Shown here one piece after another: positions 46,279 through 55,443 of a DNA stretch of 64,000 nucleotides. Source of the DNA: an uncultured Eubacteriales bacterium (GTDB lineage Bacteria > Bacillota > Clostridia > Christensenellales > UMGS416); the NCBI GenBank assembly GCA_900542005.1, contig UQLW01000013.1, positions 1 to 64,000 on the forward strand, written 5' to 3'. The first letter of the stretch is position 1. Each line of letters starts with the position of its first letter. The notes below the pieces were generated by a model. The model was not told where the DNA came from, made no database searches, and saw only the letters and a program-made list of their open reading frames with translations. Made by a program: the position numbers and the translations under genes.

Positions 46279-47085
46279 TTGAAGAAGGATATGAAATTTA
46301 TTCTGGGATGCATCCGCAAGGCTGACCAGGATTACCACATGATCGCCAAGGGGGACAGAATTCTGGTGGGGGTGTCCGGCGGCAAGGATTCGCTGATGCT
46401 GGCCCATGCATTGGCCCTTTATCAGAAATTTACCCAGGACAAGTTCGAGCTGGTGGCGGCTACGCTGGACCTGGGCCTTAAGCGGCTGGATTTCGCCGCG
46501 CTTCGCCGCTTCTGCCAGGAGCGGGAGCTGCCCTATTGGGTGGAGAACACCAACATCGGCGAGGTGGTCTTTGAGGCGCGGCAGGAAAAGAACCCCTGCG
46601 CGCTTTGCGCCAAGATGCGGCGCGGCGCGATGACCACGCTGGCGAACCGCCTGGGCTGCAACAAGATCGCCCTCGGCCACCAGCGGGAGGATGTGATGGA
46701 AACCTTCCTTCTTTCGCTGTTCCACGAGGGACGGATCAGCACCTTCGCGCCGGTTACCTGGCTGAACCGCACGGACATCGTGCAGATCCGCCCCATGATC
46801 TATGTGCCGGCCAAGCGTATTCTCTCCGTGGTGCGGGAGCAGCGCTTCCCCGTGCAGCAGGCTGCCTGTTCAGCCGCAGGCGAAACAAGGCGGGAGGATA
46901 TGCGGGAGATGCTCAAGGCCTTTAACCAGTACCAACCCAATGCTACGGAGCTGATTTTCCGTGCCATTTCCCACCCTGAAAGCTATGGCCTGTGGGATAA
47001 GGTGAAGAACAGGCCGGAGGGGCTGCCGGATACCCGGCCCCGTCCTGCGCTGGAGACGCTCTTCCCGCGGCAGCAGGATGAATAA
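46279..47085 (+). CDS. TtcA-like tRNA thiolation enzyme
   Basis: 268 residues with a TTG start (GGAGG six bases upstream); an ATG at 46291 is an alternative. The PP-loop is GVSGGKDSLMLAHAL. CALCAKMRRG and LGHQREDVMETFLLSLFHEG match the TtcA/TtuA-type family that sulphurates tRNA bases using an Fe-S cluster. In classic TtcA the second cysteine pair is C-x-x-C; here only QAACSAAGE is seen. It could be a variant with a different target. Confidence 0.85.
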   Translation: MKKDMKFILGCIRKADQDYHMIAKGDRILVGVSGGKDSLMLAHALALYQKFTQDKFELVAATLDLGLKRLDFAALRRFCQERELPYWVENTNIGEVVFEARQEKNPCALCAKMRRGAMTTLANRLGCNKIALGHQREDVMETFLLSLFHEGRISTFAPVTWLNRTDIVQIRPMIYVPAKRILSVVREQRFPVQQAACSAAGETRREDMREMLKAFNQYQPNATELIFRAISHPESYGLWDKVKNRPEGLPDTRPRPALETLFPRQQDE

Positions 47086-47109
47086 CCGGCGCCCCCTGGA
47101 GGTGAACCC

Positions 47110-47718
47110 ATGATCGTTCTGACCTCGAACGGATTGTCCTCCGGCAGGCTGCTGCAGGAGGCGAAGCGGTATATTAGACCGGGGAAAGCGGCCCTTGTCG
47201 TAACCGCGGACCCTGTATACAAAGAAAAGAATTACCATGTGCCGCGGTTATCAAGGGAGCTTGCGGCATTGGGCCTTTCCGTCGAGCTCTTCGATTTTGA
47301 TACCCGAATGCCCTGCGAGCTGAGGGCCTATGGCGTTGTGGAAATGATCGGTGGGAATCCCTATTATCTTCTTCATTCCATCATGACCCATGGCTTTGCG
47401 GAGGTGTTGGCTGAGCTGTCACAAGGCCGGTGCCTGATCGGCTGCAGCGCCGGCTCGGTTGTCATGACGCCAACATTGAAATTGATCGACCAGTATTCGC
47501 CGGAAATGAACACCGTCGGGTTGAAGGATCTGACGGCCCTCGGGCTGACCAGCGTGCAGATCCTCCCCCATTACAGCAAATTTCTCGCCCGATACGAGCG
47601 ATTTGAAGGCCGGTGCGCGCAGTATGAGCGGGAAAACTGGTGCAGCGTGATCCGCCTCAACGACGGAGAGGCCGTTCTGATAGACCAGGAACGCCTGATG
47701 GTGACGGGCGGGGCATAG
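47110..47718 (+). CDS. Peptidase S51-family protein (dipeptidase E-like)
   Basis: 202 residues. MIGGNPYYLLHSI and LIGCSAGSVVMTP contain the Gly-rich substrate loop and nucleophile Ser typical of the S51 family (aspartyl dipeptidase, cyanophycinase-like). LPHYSKF provides the expected His. It likely cleaves Asp-X or other short peptides in the cytoplasm. GGAGG lies 6 bases before the ATG. Confidence 0.85.
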   Translation: MIVLTSNGLSSGRLLQEAKRYIRPGKAALVVTADPVYKEKNYHVPRLSRELAALGLSVELFDFDTRMPCELRAYGVVEMIGGNPYYLLHSIMTHGFAEVLAELSQGRCLIGCSAGSVVMTPTLKLIDQYSPEMNTVGLKDLTALGLTSVQILPHYSKFLARYERFEGRCAQYERENWCSVIRLNDGEAVLIDQERLMVTGGA

Positions 47719-47724
47719 CATGAA

Positions 47725-47769
47725 AAAGCCCCCCTGACGGGCGCGGGGAACATCCGTCAAGAGGGCTTT
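47725..47769. terminator. Imperfect bidirectional hairpin
   Basis: AAAGCCC with TGACGG pairs with CCGTCA and GGGCTTT around a GC-rich loop. It sits between the convergent S51 peptidase and fucO genes. Confidence 0.6.
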
Positions 47770-47785
47770 ATGGTGGAAGATGGGC

Positions 47786-48934
47786 TTACATCAGCTGCTC
47801 ATACAGCGCCTTGATCTCGGCCACGCTGGTATCGCGGGGGTTGCCGGGGCGGCAGGCGTCGGCATAGGCGCTTTCAGCCAGGAAGTCAAGATCTTCGGCC
47901 TTGACGATCGCCTTTAGGTCAGCCGGGATGCCCACGTCCAGCGCCAGCTGGCGAACCGCATCCACCGCGGCTTTGCGATATTGCTCCTGTGTCATCGCCT
48001 CGGTGCCCTCCACGCCCATGGCCTTGGCGATATCGCGGTATTTTTCACCGGTGGCAGGAGCGTTATAGGCCATGACCGTGGGCAGCAGGATGGCGTTGGC
48101 CACGCCATGGGGCGTATCATATACCGCGCCCAGGGAATGGGCCATGCTGTGCACGATGCCCAGGCCTACGTTGGAGAAGCCCATGCCCGCCACATACTGG
48201 GCCAGCGCCATACCCTCGCGGCCTTCGGGCGTATTGGCCACAGCGCCGCGCAGGTGCTTGGCAATGAGCTCGATGGCCCGCAGATGGAACATGTCGGTCA
48301 TCGCCCAGGCACCCTTGGTGATATATCCCTCGATGGCATGGGTCAGGGCGTCCATGCCGGTGGCGGCGGTCAGCCCCTTGGGCATGCTGCTCATCATATC
48401 CGGGTCGATGACAGCCACCTCGGGGATGTCGTGGGTATCGACGCAGACAAACTTACGCTTTTTCTCCACATCGGTGATGACATAGTTGATCGTGACCTCG
48501 GCGGCGGTGCCGGCCGTGGTCGGCACGGCGATGGTGAATACCGCATGCTTCTTCGTGGGGGCGACGCCCTCCAGGCTGCGGACATCGGAAAATTCGGGAT
48601 TTTCCGCGATGATACCGATAGCCTTGGCGGTATCCATGGAGGAACCGCCGCCAATGGCGACGATGCAGTCGGCCCCGGAGGCCTGGAAGGCGGCGACGCC
48701 GGTCTGTACATTCTCAATGGTAGGGTTGGGCTTGATGTTGGAATAAATCTCGTAGGGCACTTTGGCGGCATCCAGCACGTCGGTCACCTTCCGGGTCACG
48801 CCGAATTGGATAAGGTCCGGATCGGAGCATACGAATGCCTTCCCGTAACCGCGCCCTGTGATTTCGCCGGGGATCTCCTGAATCGCCCCCTGGCCATGAT
48901 AGGATACCGTGTTCAGCACAATACGATTTGCCAT
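47786..48934 (-). CDS. fucO: Iron-containing alcohol dehydrogenase, lactaldehyde reductase-like
   Basis: 382 residues. NAD-binding GGGSSMDTAKAIG and long segments PTTAGTAAEVTINYVITD, HAIEGYITKGAW and QYVAGMGFSNVGLG match E. coli FucO closely as remembered. Metal ligands are in MDALTHAIEGY, HSMAHSLGAVYDTPHGVANA. FucO reduces lactaldehyde to 1,2-propanediol during fucose or rhamnose use. No fucose genes are nearby, so a general aldehyde reductase role in redox balance is possible. It has its own strong promoter. Confidence 0.9.
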   Translation of the reverse strand: MANRIVLNTVSYHGQGAIQEIPGEITGRGYGKAFVCSDPDLIQFGVTRKVTDVLDAAKVPYEIYSNIKPNPTIENVQTGVAAFQASGADCIVAIGGGSSMDTAKAIGIIAENPEFSDVRSLEGVAPTKKHAVFTIAVPTTAGTAAEVTINYVITDVEKKRKFVCVDTHDIPEVAVIDPDMMSSMPKGLTAATGMDALTHAIEGYITKGAWAMTDMFHLRAIELIAKHLRGAVANTPEGREGMALAQYVAGMGFSNVGLGIVHSMAHSLGAVYDTPHGVANAILLPTVMAYNAPATGEKYRDIAKAMGVEGTEAMTQEQYRKAAVDAVRQLALDVGIPADLKAIVKAEDLDFLAESAYADACRPGNPRDTSVAEIKALYEQLM

Positions 48935-48985
48935 GATGGTACAGCCTCCTTATTGCTCCGGGTGTCACCCCGTACTTTTGTTATT

Positions 48986-49014
48986 ATTATAACAAATCGG
49001 CGGCGGAATATCAA
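48986..49014 (-). promoter_or_regulatory. fucO promoter
   Basis: On the minus strand, TTGATA (49014-49009), 17-bp spacer and TATAAT (48991-48986). AAGGAGG precedes the fucO ATG at 48934. Confidence 0.75.
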
Positions 49015-49241
49015 ATTTTCCAACGGGGAAAGGGGAAAATTTTTACAGCTCCGCTCCATTACCCGCCTTTCACGGAAAAAGGGGAGGTACGCTTAAAAAT
49101 CGCCGCCTTCGCAAGTACCGGTGAGACGGCGGACCGGAGCAATGGGGGGTGGCAAAGGCACGCCGGCAGTGGAGCAGCCGGTAGAACGGGTGTTTTTTCC
49201 AGCCTTGAGCGGGAAATTTCCACATTGATCCGGCGCAAACC

Positions 49242-49271
49242 TTGCCAGGAAGCAGCCTGGTATGCTATACT
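49242..49271 (+). promoter_or_regulatory. Promoter of the Xaa-Pro peptidase-efp operon
   Basis: TTGCCA (49242-49247), 18-bp spacer and TATACT (49266-49271), 28 bp before the ATG at 49299. Confidence 0.65.
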
Positions 49272-49298
49272 ATTGCTGGCTTTTTTAAGGAGGATGGT

Positions 49299-50369
49299 AT
49301 GATTCTTCAACGGATAGAGCGGCTCATCGCCGCGCTGGAGGCCATGGGCGCAGAGGGCTGTATGCTGCACGCCCCCGAGAATATGCGCTATTTCAGCGGC
49401 TATACCGGCGAAGGGCTGATTGTGCTGGGCCGGCAGGGGCGCACGATCCTGACCGATTCCCGCTACACGGAGCAGGCTATGCGCCAGGCGCCGGATTACC
49501 AGGTGGTAGAATATAACGCGGAGCTGCCCTATGACCGGGCCGTACGGGAAGCGGTTGAGGCGCTGGGGCTGCAGCGCCTTGGCTTTGAGAACGCATGCGT
49601 CACCGTGGCTGATTTCGAGCGGCTGAAGCTGATTCTGGAGGGCTTTGTCCTGCTGCCGATGAACGATATGGGTATGCAGCTGCGGGCTGTGAAGGATGCG
49701 GATGAGATCGAGGCGATCCGGCGGGTATGCCGGGTGACGGACGACGCCTATGAAGCGCTGAAGACGATGATCCGTCCGGGCGTCAGCGAGCTTGACGTGG
49801 TGGCGGAGCTGGGCTATTACCTGCAGAAGCGGCATCATACCCGCATGGCTTTTTGCATCGTGGCCAGTGGGGAGAACGGATCCATGCCCCACGCCATAGC
49901 CAGCGAGCGGAAGATTCAGCCCAACGAAGCGGTAACAGTGGACTTCGGCGGAATCCTGGAGGGCTATCAGTCGGATATGACGCGGACCTTTGCCGTCGGC
50001 CAGCTTTCCGACACCATGGCGGAGATCTATCAGGTGGTGCTGGACGCCCAGCTGGCGGCGGTGGAAGCGCTGAAGCCGGGTAAGACGGGCCGAGAGGTGG
50101 ACGCCGTTGCGCGCGAGCTCATTGCAAAAGCCGGCTATGGCGCCTATTTTGGCCACGGGTTGGGCCATGGCGTTGGCCTCATGGGCCATGAAGCGCCAAG
50201 GCTGAGCCTCTCCAGCAGCCAGGTGCTGGAGCCCGGCATGGTGGTAACGGTGGAGCCGGGCATCTATCTGCCGGGCATTGGCGGCGTCCGGATTGAGGAT
50301 ACCTGCCTGATAACGGAAACGGGCTGTGAGGTGCTCTTTGCTGCGCCCAAGGCTTTGCAAATGATATAA
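49299..50369 (+). CDS. M24 family Xaa-Pro aminopeptidase
   Basis: 356 residues from the ATG at 49299, preceded by AAGGAGG; an in-frame start at 49242 falls in the promoter. The creatinase-like N-domain ([16 protein letters not shown]) precedes the pita-bread fold with metal ligands in [43 protein letters not shown] and GVRIEDT. It removes N-terminal residues before proline. efp follows 12 bp later, the common pepQ/papA-efp pair in Firmicutes. Confidence 0.95.
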   Translation: MILQRIERLIAALEAMGAEGCMLHAPENMRYFSGYTGEGLIVLGRQGRTILTDSRYTEQAMRQAPDYQVVEYNAELPYDRAVREAVEALGLQRLGFENACVTVADFERLKLILEGFVLLPMNDMGMQLRAVKDADEIEAIRRVCRVTDDAYEALKTMIRPGVSELDVVAELGYYLQKRHHTRMAFCIVASGENGSMPHAIASERKIQPNEAVTVDFGGILEGYQSDMTRTFAVGQLSDTMAEIYQVVLDAQLAAVEALKPGKTGREVDAVARELIAKAGYGAYFGHGLGHGVGLMGHEAPRLSLSSSQVLEPGMVVTVEPGIYLPGIGGVRIEDTCLITETGCEVLFAAPKALQMI

Positions 50370-50381
50370 TGGAGGAAGAAT

Positions 50382-50939
50382 ATGATTAGTGCAAGTGATT
50401 TCCGCAAGGGTGTAACCGTCGAGATTGACGGCAACATCTATACAGTGGTCGAGTTTCTGCATGTAAAGCCGGGCAAGGGCTCTGCTTTCGTGCGGACCAA
50501 GATCAAGAACATCATCACCGGGGCGGTGCTGGAGCGCACCTTCAACCCCACCGATAAGATGCAGCGCGCCCATATCGAAACCAAGGAGATGGAATACCTC
50601 TATAACGACGGCACCTTCTACTACTTCATGGATCCTGAGACCTATGAGCAGGTTCCCCTGGAGGAAAACCAGGTGGAGGATGCCCTGCCCTACATCACCG
50701 AGAATATGTCCGTCACCATCCGTTCCTACAAGGGAGAGCCCTTCTCGGTGCTGCCGCCGAACTTTGTGGAGCTGACCATCGTGGAGACGGAGCCCGGCGT
50801 ACGCGGCGACACGGCGACCAATGTGACCAAGCCCGCCAAGCTGGAGACCGGCTACGAGCTGAACGTGCCGCTGTTCATCAACCAGGGCGACAAAATCCGC
50901 ATCGATACCCGCACGGGCGAATATATGGAGCGCGCCTAG
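50382..50939 (+). CDS. efp: Translation elongation factor P
   Basis: 185 residues with three beta domains. The tip loop is [17 protein letters not shown] with Lys in PGKGS. The C-terminal signature [19 protein letters not shown] is intact. EF-P relieves ribosome stalling at polyproline. GGAGG precedes the ATG. It pairs functionally with the upstream proline peptidase. Confidence 0.98.
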   Translation: MISASDFRKGVTVEIDGNIYTVVEFLHVKPGKGSAFVRTKIKNIITGAVLERTFNPTDKMQRAHIETKEMEYLYNDGTFYYFMDPETYEQVPLEENQVEDALPYITENMSVTIRSYKGEPFSVLPPNFVELTIVETEPGVRGDTATNVTKPAKLETGYELNVPLFINQGDKIRIDTRTGEYMERA

Positions 50940-50957
50940 GATTATCCATACGGCGTA

Positions 50958-50987
50958 GGGCCGGCGTAATATGCGCCGGCCCTTTTT
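50958..50987 (+). terminator. efp terminator
   Basis: GGGCCGGCG (50958-50966) pairs with CGCCGGCCC (50974-50982), followed by TTTTT. Confidence 0.85.
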
Positions 50988-51142
50988 GGTTCTGTAAGGG
51001 GAAACGCTGGCAAAGCCTCAGGGGCGATCTGGTGCGGAAAAGGCCCTGCAACAGCATACCCTTAGGCAAAGACCGCCTTCATCGGTTGCGGCTTTGGGAC
51101 TGGGGCAGCCCAGCTCAGCATTTTCTGCTCCTGTAGAGGCGG

Positions 51143-52006
51143 TCATTCTGGAAAGCGAATAAACTCATGATAAAACTGAGCCACCGTATCAAGATCAAAG
51201 CTGATGATTTCATCCAATTTATGGGCGGAAAGGATGAAGCGTACAAACCGGCAACCAAGATAATACCCTACATCACCGTGGCCGTTATAGCTTACCCAAT
51301 CGCCGAAATACCGTTGGCTGTCAGAGGTCATGGTTTTTAAGTCACGGTCAAAATCCGCCTTTATTTCATTAAAATGGTCATCACACCAGCTTTTCCAGCC
51401 GTCTTGATCCTGATGGTAATAGTTTGGATCCCCGATCAGCATCTGTTCAAAATACATAGCGATTCCCTCTGTGAACAGCTGCCAAAGCATCCGGTCGGCA
51501 TGAGCACTGAACGTCCTATGGAGGACGCCATACTGCGCTTGATATACATGACCGAGTTCATGATAGAGTAGTCCATACATATCATCTATCCCGCACCAAT
51601 TCAGTTCCATGATTTTCTCGATTCCAAGGAAAACCGTTTTCTTCCCTTGATACTCAGTCACCCATCCGGCGGCATTGCAGAGCCCAAGACAAAAAACAAT
51701 ATTGACATCAAGGCCTTTGCCAAACCTATCATATATGGAACGCTCCAGATGGCCTGTCGCCCTGCAGAAGGAAGCGTGTGCTTTCTCCCGCAATCCGTCA
51801 TGAAGCATCACGGCATTCAACACAGGCAGATAATCTTGTCCCCAAGTAAATTTGCCCGTTTCCAAGCATTGCTCCACATCTGAAACAAATAACGAAGAAG
51901 CGTCAGGCAGCAGGGAATCCATATAGCCCTTCCACCTTTCAAAACAAAAGGTAGTCCCCTCATATGCGGAAGCTATAGCGGGATAGGTATCTATTACTCT
52001 CATCAT
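51143..52006 (-). CDS. Predicted zincin metalloprotease, uncharacterised
   Basis: About 287 residues from the ATG pair at 52006/52003, preceded by AAAGGAAAG. The frame extends 18 codons further upstream, but without a ribosome site. The zinc motif YHELGHVYQAQYG is followed some 30 residues later by LFTEGIAMYFEQML, a Glu-bearing helix as in gluzincins such as DUF2268-like proteins. No signal peptide or membrane helix is present. A TATAAT lies upstream on the minus strand (52054-52049). Base composition is clearly more AT-rich than in its neighbours, suggesting acquisition. The specific family was not identified. Confidence 0.7.
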   Translation of the reverse strand: MMRVIDTYPAIASAYEGTTFCFERWKGYMDSLLPDASSLFVSDVEQCLETGKFTWGQDYLPVLNAVMLHDGLREKAHASFCRATGHLERSIYDRFGKGLDVNIVFCLGLCNAAGWVTEYQGKKTVFLGIEKIMELNWCGIDDMYGLLYHELGHVYQAQYGVLHRTFSAHADRMLWQLFTEGIAMYFEQMLIGDPNYYHQDQDGWKSWCDDHFNEIKADFDRDLKTMTSDSQRYFGDWVSYNGHGDVGYYLGCRFVRFILSAHKLDEIISFDLDTVAQFYHEFIRFPE

Positions 52007-52219
52007 GAGCCACTTTCCTTTCTTTACGATACGCAGTACTCCTAAAGCATTATAGCGCACAACGGGACGAAATCCATCCGGTTATCCGTAAGATCCGGCC
52101 GATTTGTTGGCTGGCAATGCGGTCTGAAGCGGGCCGGTGGGCATCCTTTTATCAAGAGCTCCTTGGGGCTTTTTTCTTTTTGGCAAAAATACAAGTATTT
52201 TGTCTTGTGCCCTTTACAG

Positions 52220-52248
52220 TGATATCTGTATGTTGGCCGTCATAGATT
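52220..52248 (+). promoter_or_regulatory. Candidate sigma-E promoter of the spoIIIA operon
   Basis: CATAGATT (52241-52248) matches seven of eight positions of the Bacillus sigma-E -10 consensus, with TGATATC (52220-52226) 14 bp upstream as a partial -35. spoIIIA operons are sigma-E controlled in the mother cell. Confidence 0.5.
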
Positions 52249-52273
52249 GCAACAGGAAAGGAGGGACATGCAG

Positions 52274-53194
52274 ATGATCACGGCGACCCGATGGCAGCAG
52301 GCGCTATCGCCTTACCTGCCGCAGGCCTGGATGCGGGAGCTGGCCGGGCTGGACGAACAGACGCAGGCGCAGCTACAGGAGATCAGGCTGCGCAGCGGCG
52401 CGCCGGTCATGCTGACGGTCAAGGGCAGAAGCCGGCCGCTGCGGGATCAACCGCCCCTTATATGCAGCCAGGATGATTTGGAGGCGCTTTTCCTGGCCGC
52501 CTGCGATTATTCCCCTTCGTCGCGGAGCGAACAGATCCGCCGCGGCTACCTGCTGCTGCGCGGCGGGTTCCGCATGGGCCTCAGCGGGCGGTGCCTGCAG
52601 GCAGGGGAGGGGATCCGGGCTATCCATCCGGTTACGGCGGCCAATATCCGTATCCTGCGGGAAATCCACGGGGCGGCCCGGCATGTGCTGCCCCAGATAC
52701 GGCGGCCTGGGGGCATCTATAACACCCTGATTATGGCGCCACCCGGCGGTGGAAAAACCACCCTGCTGCGGGATATGATCCGTATGCTGTCCGACGGGCT
52801 GGACGGAAAGGAAGGGATGCGCATGGGGGTGGTGGATGAACGGGGCGAGCTGGCCGGAAGCGTAATGGGGGTGCCTACGCTGGATATCGGGCGGCAGAGC
52901 GATGTGCTGGATGGCTGCTCCAAGGCGGAGGGGATGCGGCTGATGATCCGGTCCATGGCGCCGCAGGTGATCGCGGTCGACGAGCTGGGCGGCATGGAGG
53001 ATGGGGCGGCGCTGGCCGAAGCGGCGCGCTGCGGCGTTTCCGTCATCGCTACGGCCCATGGGGCGGGCATGGCCGACCTTCAGCGGCCGCAGCTTCGGCC
53101 TCTGGCTGAGCAGGGCGTTTTTCAGCGGGTGGTCCTGCTGGGGGCGATCCCCGGCGGCGCCGCTGCGGTGGAGCGCCTTGAAACCCGGCCATGA
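52274..53194 (+). CDS. spoIIIAA: Stage III sporulation protein AA (ATPase)
   Basis: 306 residues from the ATG at 52274, nine bases after GGAGG; the ATG at 52268 is too close. Walker A is APPGGGKTTLLRDMIRM, Walker B-like VIAVDELGGMEDG and the R-G-G-F-R-M-G-L segment fits SpoIIIAA. It is a secretion-type ATPase powering the SpoIIIA-SpoIIQ channel between mother cell and forespore. It overlaps spoIIIAB by 4 bp. Confidence 0.96.
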   Translation: MITATRWQQALSPYLPQAWMRELAGLDEQTQAQLQEIRLRSGAPVMLTVKGRSRPLRDQPPLICSQDDLEALFLAACDYSPSSRSEQIRRGYLLLRGGFRMGLSGRCLQAGEGIRAIHPVTAANIRILREIHGAARHVLPQIRRPGGIYNTLIMAPPGGGKTTLLRDMIRMLSDGLDGKEGMRMGVVDERGELAGSVMGVPTLDIGRQSDVLDGCSKAEGMRLMIRSMAPQVIAVDELGGMEDGAALAEAARCGVSVIATAHGAGMADLQRPQLRPLAEQGVFQRVVLLGAIPGGAAAVERLETRP

Positions 53195-53715
53195 TGAAGG
53201 GCCTATTGATCTTCATCGTCTTCTCCTGCTGCGCTTGGGGCGGTGTGTATCTATACCGGTATCTGAAGGAGCGGGCTGATACCCTGGAGGCCCTGGCGGA
53301 GGCTATCACATCGCTGGCCGAGGCCATGGACCAGGATGGGCTCACCCTGAGGGAGGGCCTGCAATGGCTGCAGGGCGCCGGCGGCCGCCAGGAGGGCCGC
53401 ATGCTGGCTGGCTGCCTGCTGAGCGCGTGGGCGCTGCCGGGCCCCCTGCCGGAGCGCTGGAGAGAAGCGGCCGGGCGGCTCTGCCAGCACGAAAGGGGAT
53501 TCCGCCGCCTGAACCCCCAGGAGCAGGAATGGCTCAAGCATATGATCCAGGATCAAGCGGCCGCCTCGGCGGATCCAGAGCATATCCGGCGCGGATGGGT
53601 GCGCCAGTGGCAGGAACGGGCCCTTCAGGCCCGGACGCAATACGAAAAGAAAGGGCCGCTGTACGGAAAGCTGGGCATGCTGATCGGGGCCGCTCTGGCG
53701 ATCCTGATGCTGTGA
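53191..53715 (+). CDS. spoIIIAB: Stage III sporulation protein AB
   Basis: 174 residues. An N-terminal membrane helix (GLLIFIVFSCCAWGGVYLY) and a C-terminal one (GKLGMLIGAALAILML) flank a helical cytoplasmic domain resembling GspF-like inner-membrane platform proteins. It is part of the SpoIIIA-SpoIIQ channel. Length is normal. Confidence 0.92.
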   Translation: MMKGLLIFIVFSCCAWGGVYLYRYLKERADTLEALAEAITSLAEAMDQDGLTLREGLQWLQGAGGRQEGRMLAGCLLSAWALPGPLPERWREAAGRLCQHERGFRRLNPQEQEWLKHMIQDQAAASADPEHIRRGWVRQWQERALQARTQYEKKGPLYGKLGMLIGAALAILML

Positions 53716-53725
53716 GGAGAGAAAG

Positions 53726-53923
53726 ATGCAGGTGGAAATACTGTTCAAAATTGCCGCGGTAGGAATCCTGGTGATGGTCATTAACCAGGTGCTGACAAAA
53801 TCCGGGCGGGATGATCTGGCTACGCTCGCCTCCCTGGCCGGCGTGGTCATCGTACTGATGATGGTGATGAACCTGGTCATATCGCTCTTTGATAACGTGC
53901 GCAGCGTATTCCAGTTCTCATAG
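53726..53923 (+). CDS. spoIIIAC: Stage III sporulation protein AC
   Basis: 65 residues with two hydrophobic helices (LFKIAAVGILVMVINQVL and LASLAGVVIVLMMVMNLV) and the conserved GRDDLA between them. This is the usual SpoIIIAC size. It is an integral component of the mother-cell channel. GAGGAGAG precedes the ATG. Confidence 0.94.
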   Translation: MQVEILFKIAAVGILVMVINQVLTKSGRDDLATLASLAGVVIVLMMVMNLVISLFDNVRSVFQFS

Positions 53924-53932
53924 GAGGCGGCC

Positions 53933-54322
53933 ATGCTGCTAGTCAAGATCCTTTCCGTCGCGCTGGCCGCGCTGGCGCTTTGCCTGGTGCTGAAGAAGCA
54001 CAGCCCCATGGCGGCCATGGCTGTAGCGGCTTCCGGGGGCGTGATCATGGTGCTGATGGTGTGGGAGCCGGTTATCCAGCTGATTGGCACGGTGGAATCG
54101 CTGGGCGCCCAGGCAGCGCTGCCCGATGGGTATACGGCGCTGATCCTCAAGGTAATGGGGATGACCCTGGCCTGCGAGCTGGCCTCCTCGCTCTGCCGCG
54201 AGGCTGGGGAGGAGGGGCTCTCACAGAAGGTTGAGCTGGCCTCCCATGTGCTGCTGCTCTCGATGGCCATGCCGGTGCTGCTGGCGGTGGTGGAGATGAT
54301 TACCCAATGGGCCGCGCTGTAG
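53933..54322 (+). CDS. spoIIIAD: Stage III sporulation protein AD
   Basis: 129 residues with several membrane helices. LLVKILSVALAALALCLVLK and the MTLACELASSLCREAGEEGL segment match SpoIIIAD, a distant relative of SpoIIIAC with an added C-terminal part. It overlaps spoIIIAE by 16 bp. Confidence 0.93.
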   Translation: MLLVKILSVALAALALCLVLKKHSPMAAMAVAASGGVIMVLMVWEPVIQLIGTVESLGAQAALPDGYTALILKVMGMTLACELASSLCREAGEEGLSQKVELASHVLLLSMAMPVLLAVVEMITQWAAL

Positions 54323-55443
54323 CCCTTCGCCTGGCGGGCCTGCTGGCGGCGGTACTGGCGCTGATGCTGGGGGCCGGGGGCCGGGCTCGGGCGGAGGAGG
54401 CCATCAGCCTTGAGGAGCAGGACCTTACCGCCTGGGAAACCCTGTGGGATGAGTATTTTCCCGGTGAGGATCTGATGGGGTTCCTCAAAGCGGTTATGGC
54501 GGGCGAAAGCCCGGACCTGGGTGCGGCCCTGCAGGCCGCGCTGAAGGGGCAGGGGGAGGATTGGCTCCGCCAGGGCGTGTCCGCTGTCGTGCGGCTGATC
54601 ATCCTGGTGGTGCTCGAGGTGCTGATCCTGTATATTTCCCAGGGCATGCGGGGCGCATCGGCGGCCCGGGCCGGGCATATGGTGGTGCTGGCAGCTGCCG
54701 TGCTCTTCGTCGGCAGCCAGTGCCTGGAGGCCATGCGGGCGACGCTGGCCGCGCTGGACCGGATAGGAGGCTTTCTCAATGCGGCGATCCCCGTGCTGAC
54801 GCCGCTTCTGGTGGCCTCCGGCTGGACGGCGACCTCGGGCCTGCTTCAGCCGGCAACCCTGGGCCTTTCGGCGCTGATGAATTACTGGCTCAAGCCCATC
54901 CTTTCCCAGGCGGTCAGCATGGCGATGCTGCTGCGCATGGCCGACAGCTTTGCCAAAACGGAAAAGCTATCCGGCATCATCGCCCTGATCAAAAGCGCGG
55001 TGCAGTGGTTCCTGGGGCTGTGCCTGACCGGCTTTGTGGCCATCGTCGGGATTCAGGCCTCGGCCATGCTCAGCTATGATTCCCTGGCCCTGCGGTCAGC
55101 CCGGTATGCGGTAGACGCCACCATTCCCGGCGTGGGCGGCCTCTTTGCCGATATGCTGGATACGGCGGTAATCAGCGCGCAGCTGATCCGTAACAGCCTG
55201 GGCGTAGCTTCCCTGCTGGCGCTGGTGATGGTGTGCCTGGAGCCGGTGCTCCACCTGCTCAGCCTGATCCTGTCGCTGGAGGCTGCGGCAGCGCTGGGCG
55301 GCGTGCTGGGCAAGACGGCCCTTTCGGCGCTGTTCAAGGACCAGGCGGAGCTGGCCAAGCTGCTGCTCTATAGCCTGCTGGCCGCCGCGCTGCTGGTGCT
55401 GGTCATGGTATCGCTGGCCTGTATGGCGGGGGTGAGGGCATGA
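54307..55443 (+). CDS. spoIIIAE: Stage III sporulation protein AE
   Basis: 378 residues. An N-terminal signal-like helix (LRLAGLLAAVLALMLGAGGR) is followed by an acidic extracytoplasmic stretch and about seven membrane segments. RYAVDATIPGVGGLFADMLD and VCLEPVLHLL are typical of SpoIIIAE. It is the large membrane component of the channel. It overlaps spoIIIAF by 4 bp. Confidence 0.95.
   Translation: MGRAVALRLAGLLAAVLALMLGAGGRARAEEAISLEEQDLTAWETLWDEYFPGEDLMGFLKAVMAGESPDLGAALQAALKGQGEDWLRQGVSAVVRLIILVVLEVLILYISQGMRGASAARAGHMVVLAAAVLFVGSQCLEAMRATLAALDRIGGFLNAAIPVLTPLLVASGWTATSGLLQPATLGLSALMNYWLKPILSQAVSMAMLLRMADSFAKTEKLSGIIALIKSAVQWFLGLCLTGFVAIVGIQASAMLSYDSLALRSARYAVDATIPGVGGLFADMLDTAVISAQLIRNSLGVASLLALVMVCLEPVLHLLSLILSLEAAAALGGVLGKTALSALFKDQAELAKLLLYSLLAAALLVLVMVSLACMAGVRA

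Larger units (their letters stand above)
48935..49298. other. Intergenic region with divergent promoters
   Basis: This 364-bp stretch holds the fucO promoter (48986-49014) and the peptidase promoter (49242-49271). The roughly 200 bp between them (49030-49230) contain several GC-rich short repeats but no gene, T-box or known riboswitch that could be recognised. Confidence 0.6.

Noticed and set aside
49060..49230. Leader before the Xaa-Pro peptidase considered as a T-box or riboswitch
   Set aside because: The T-box core (AGGGTGGNACCGCG) is not present and no known aptamer signature was seen.
49059..50573. A 504-codon minus-strand frame opposite the Xaa-Pro peptidase and efp
   Set aside because: It spans a promoter region and two well-conserved genes on the other strand, and resembles other composition artefacts.
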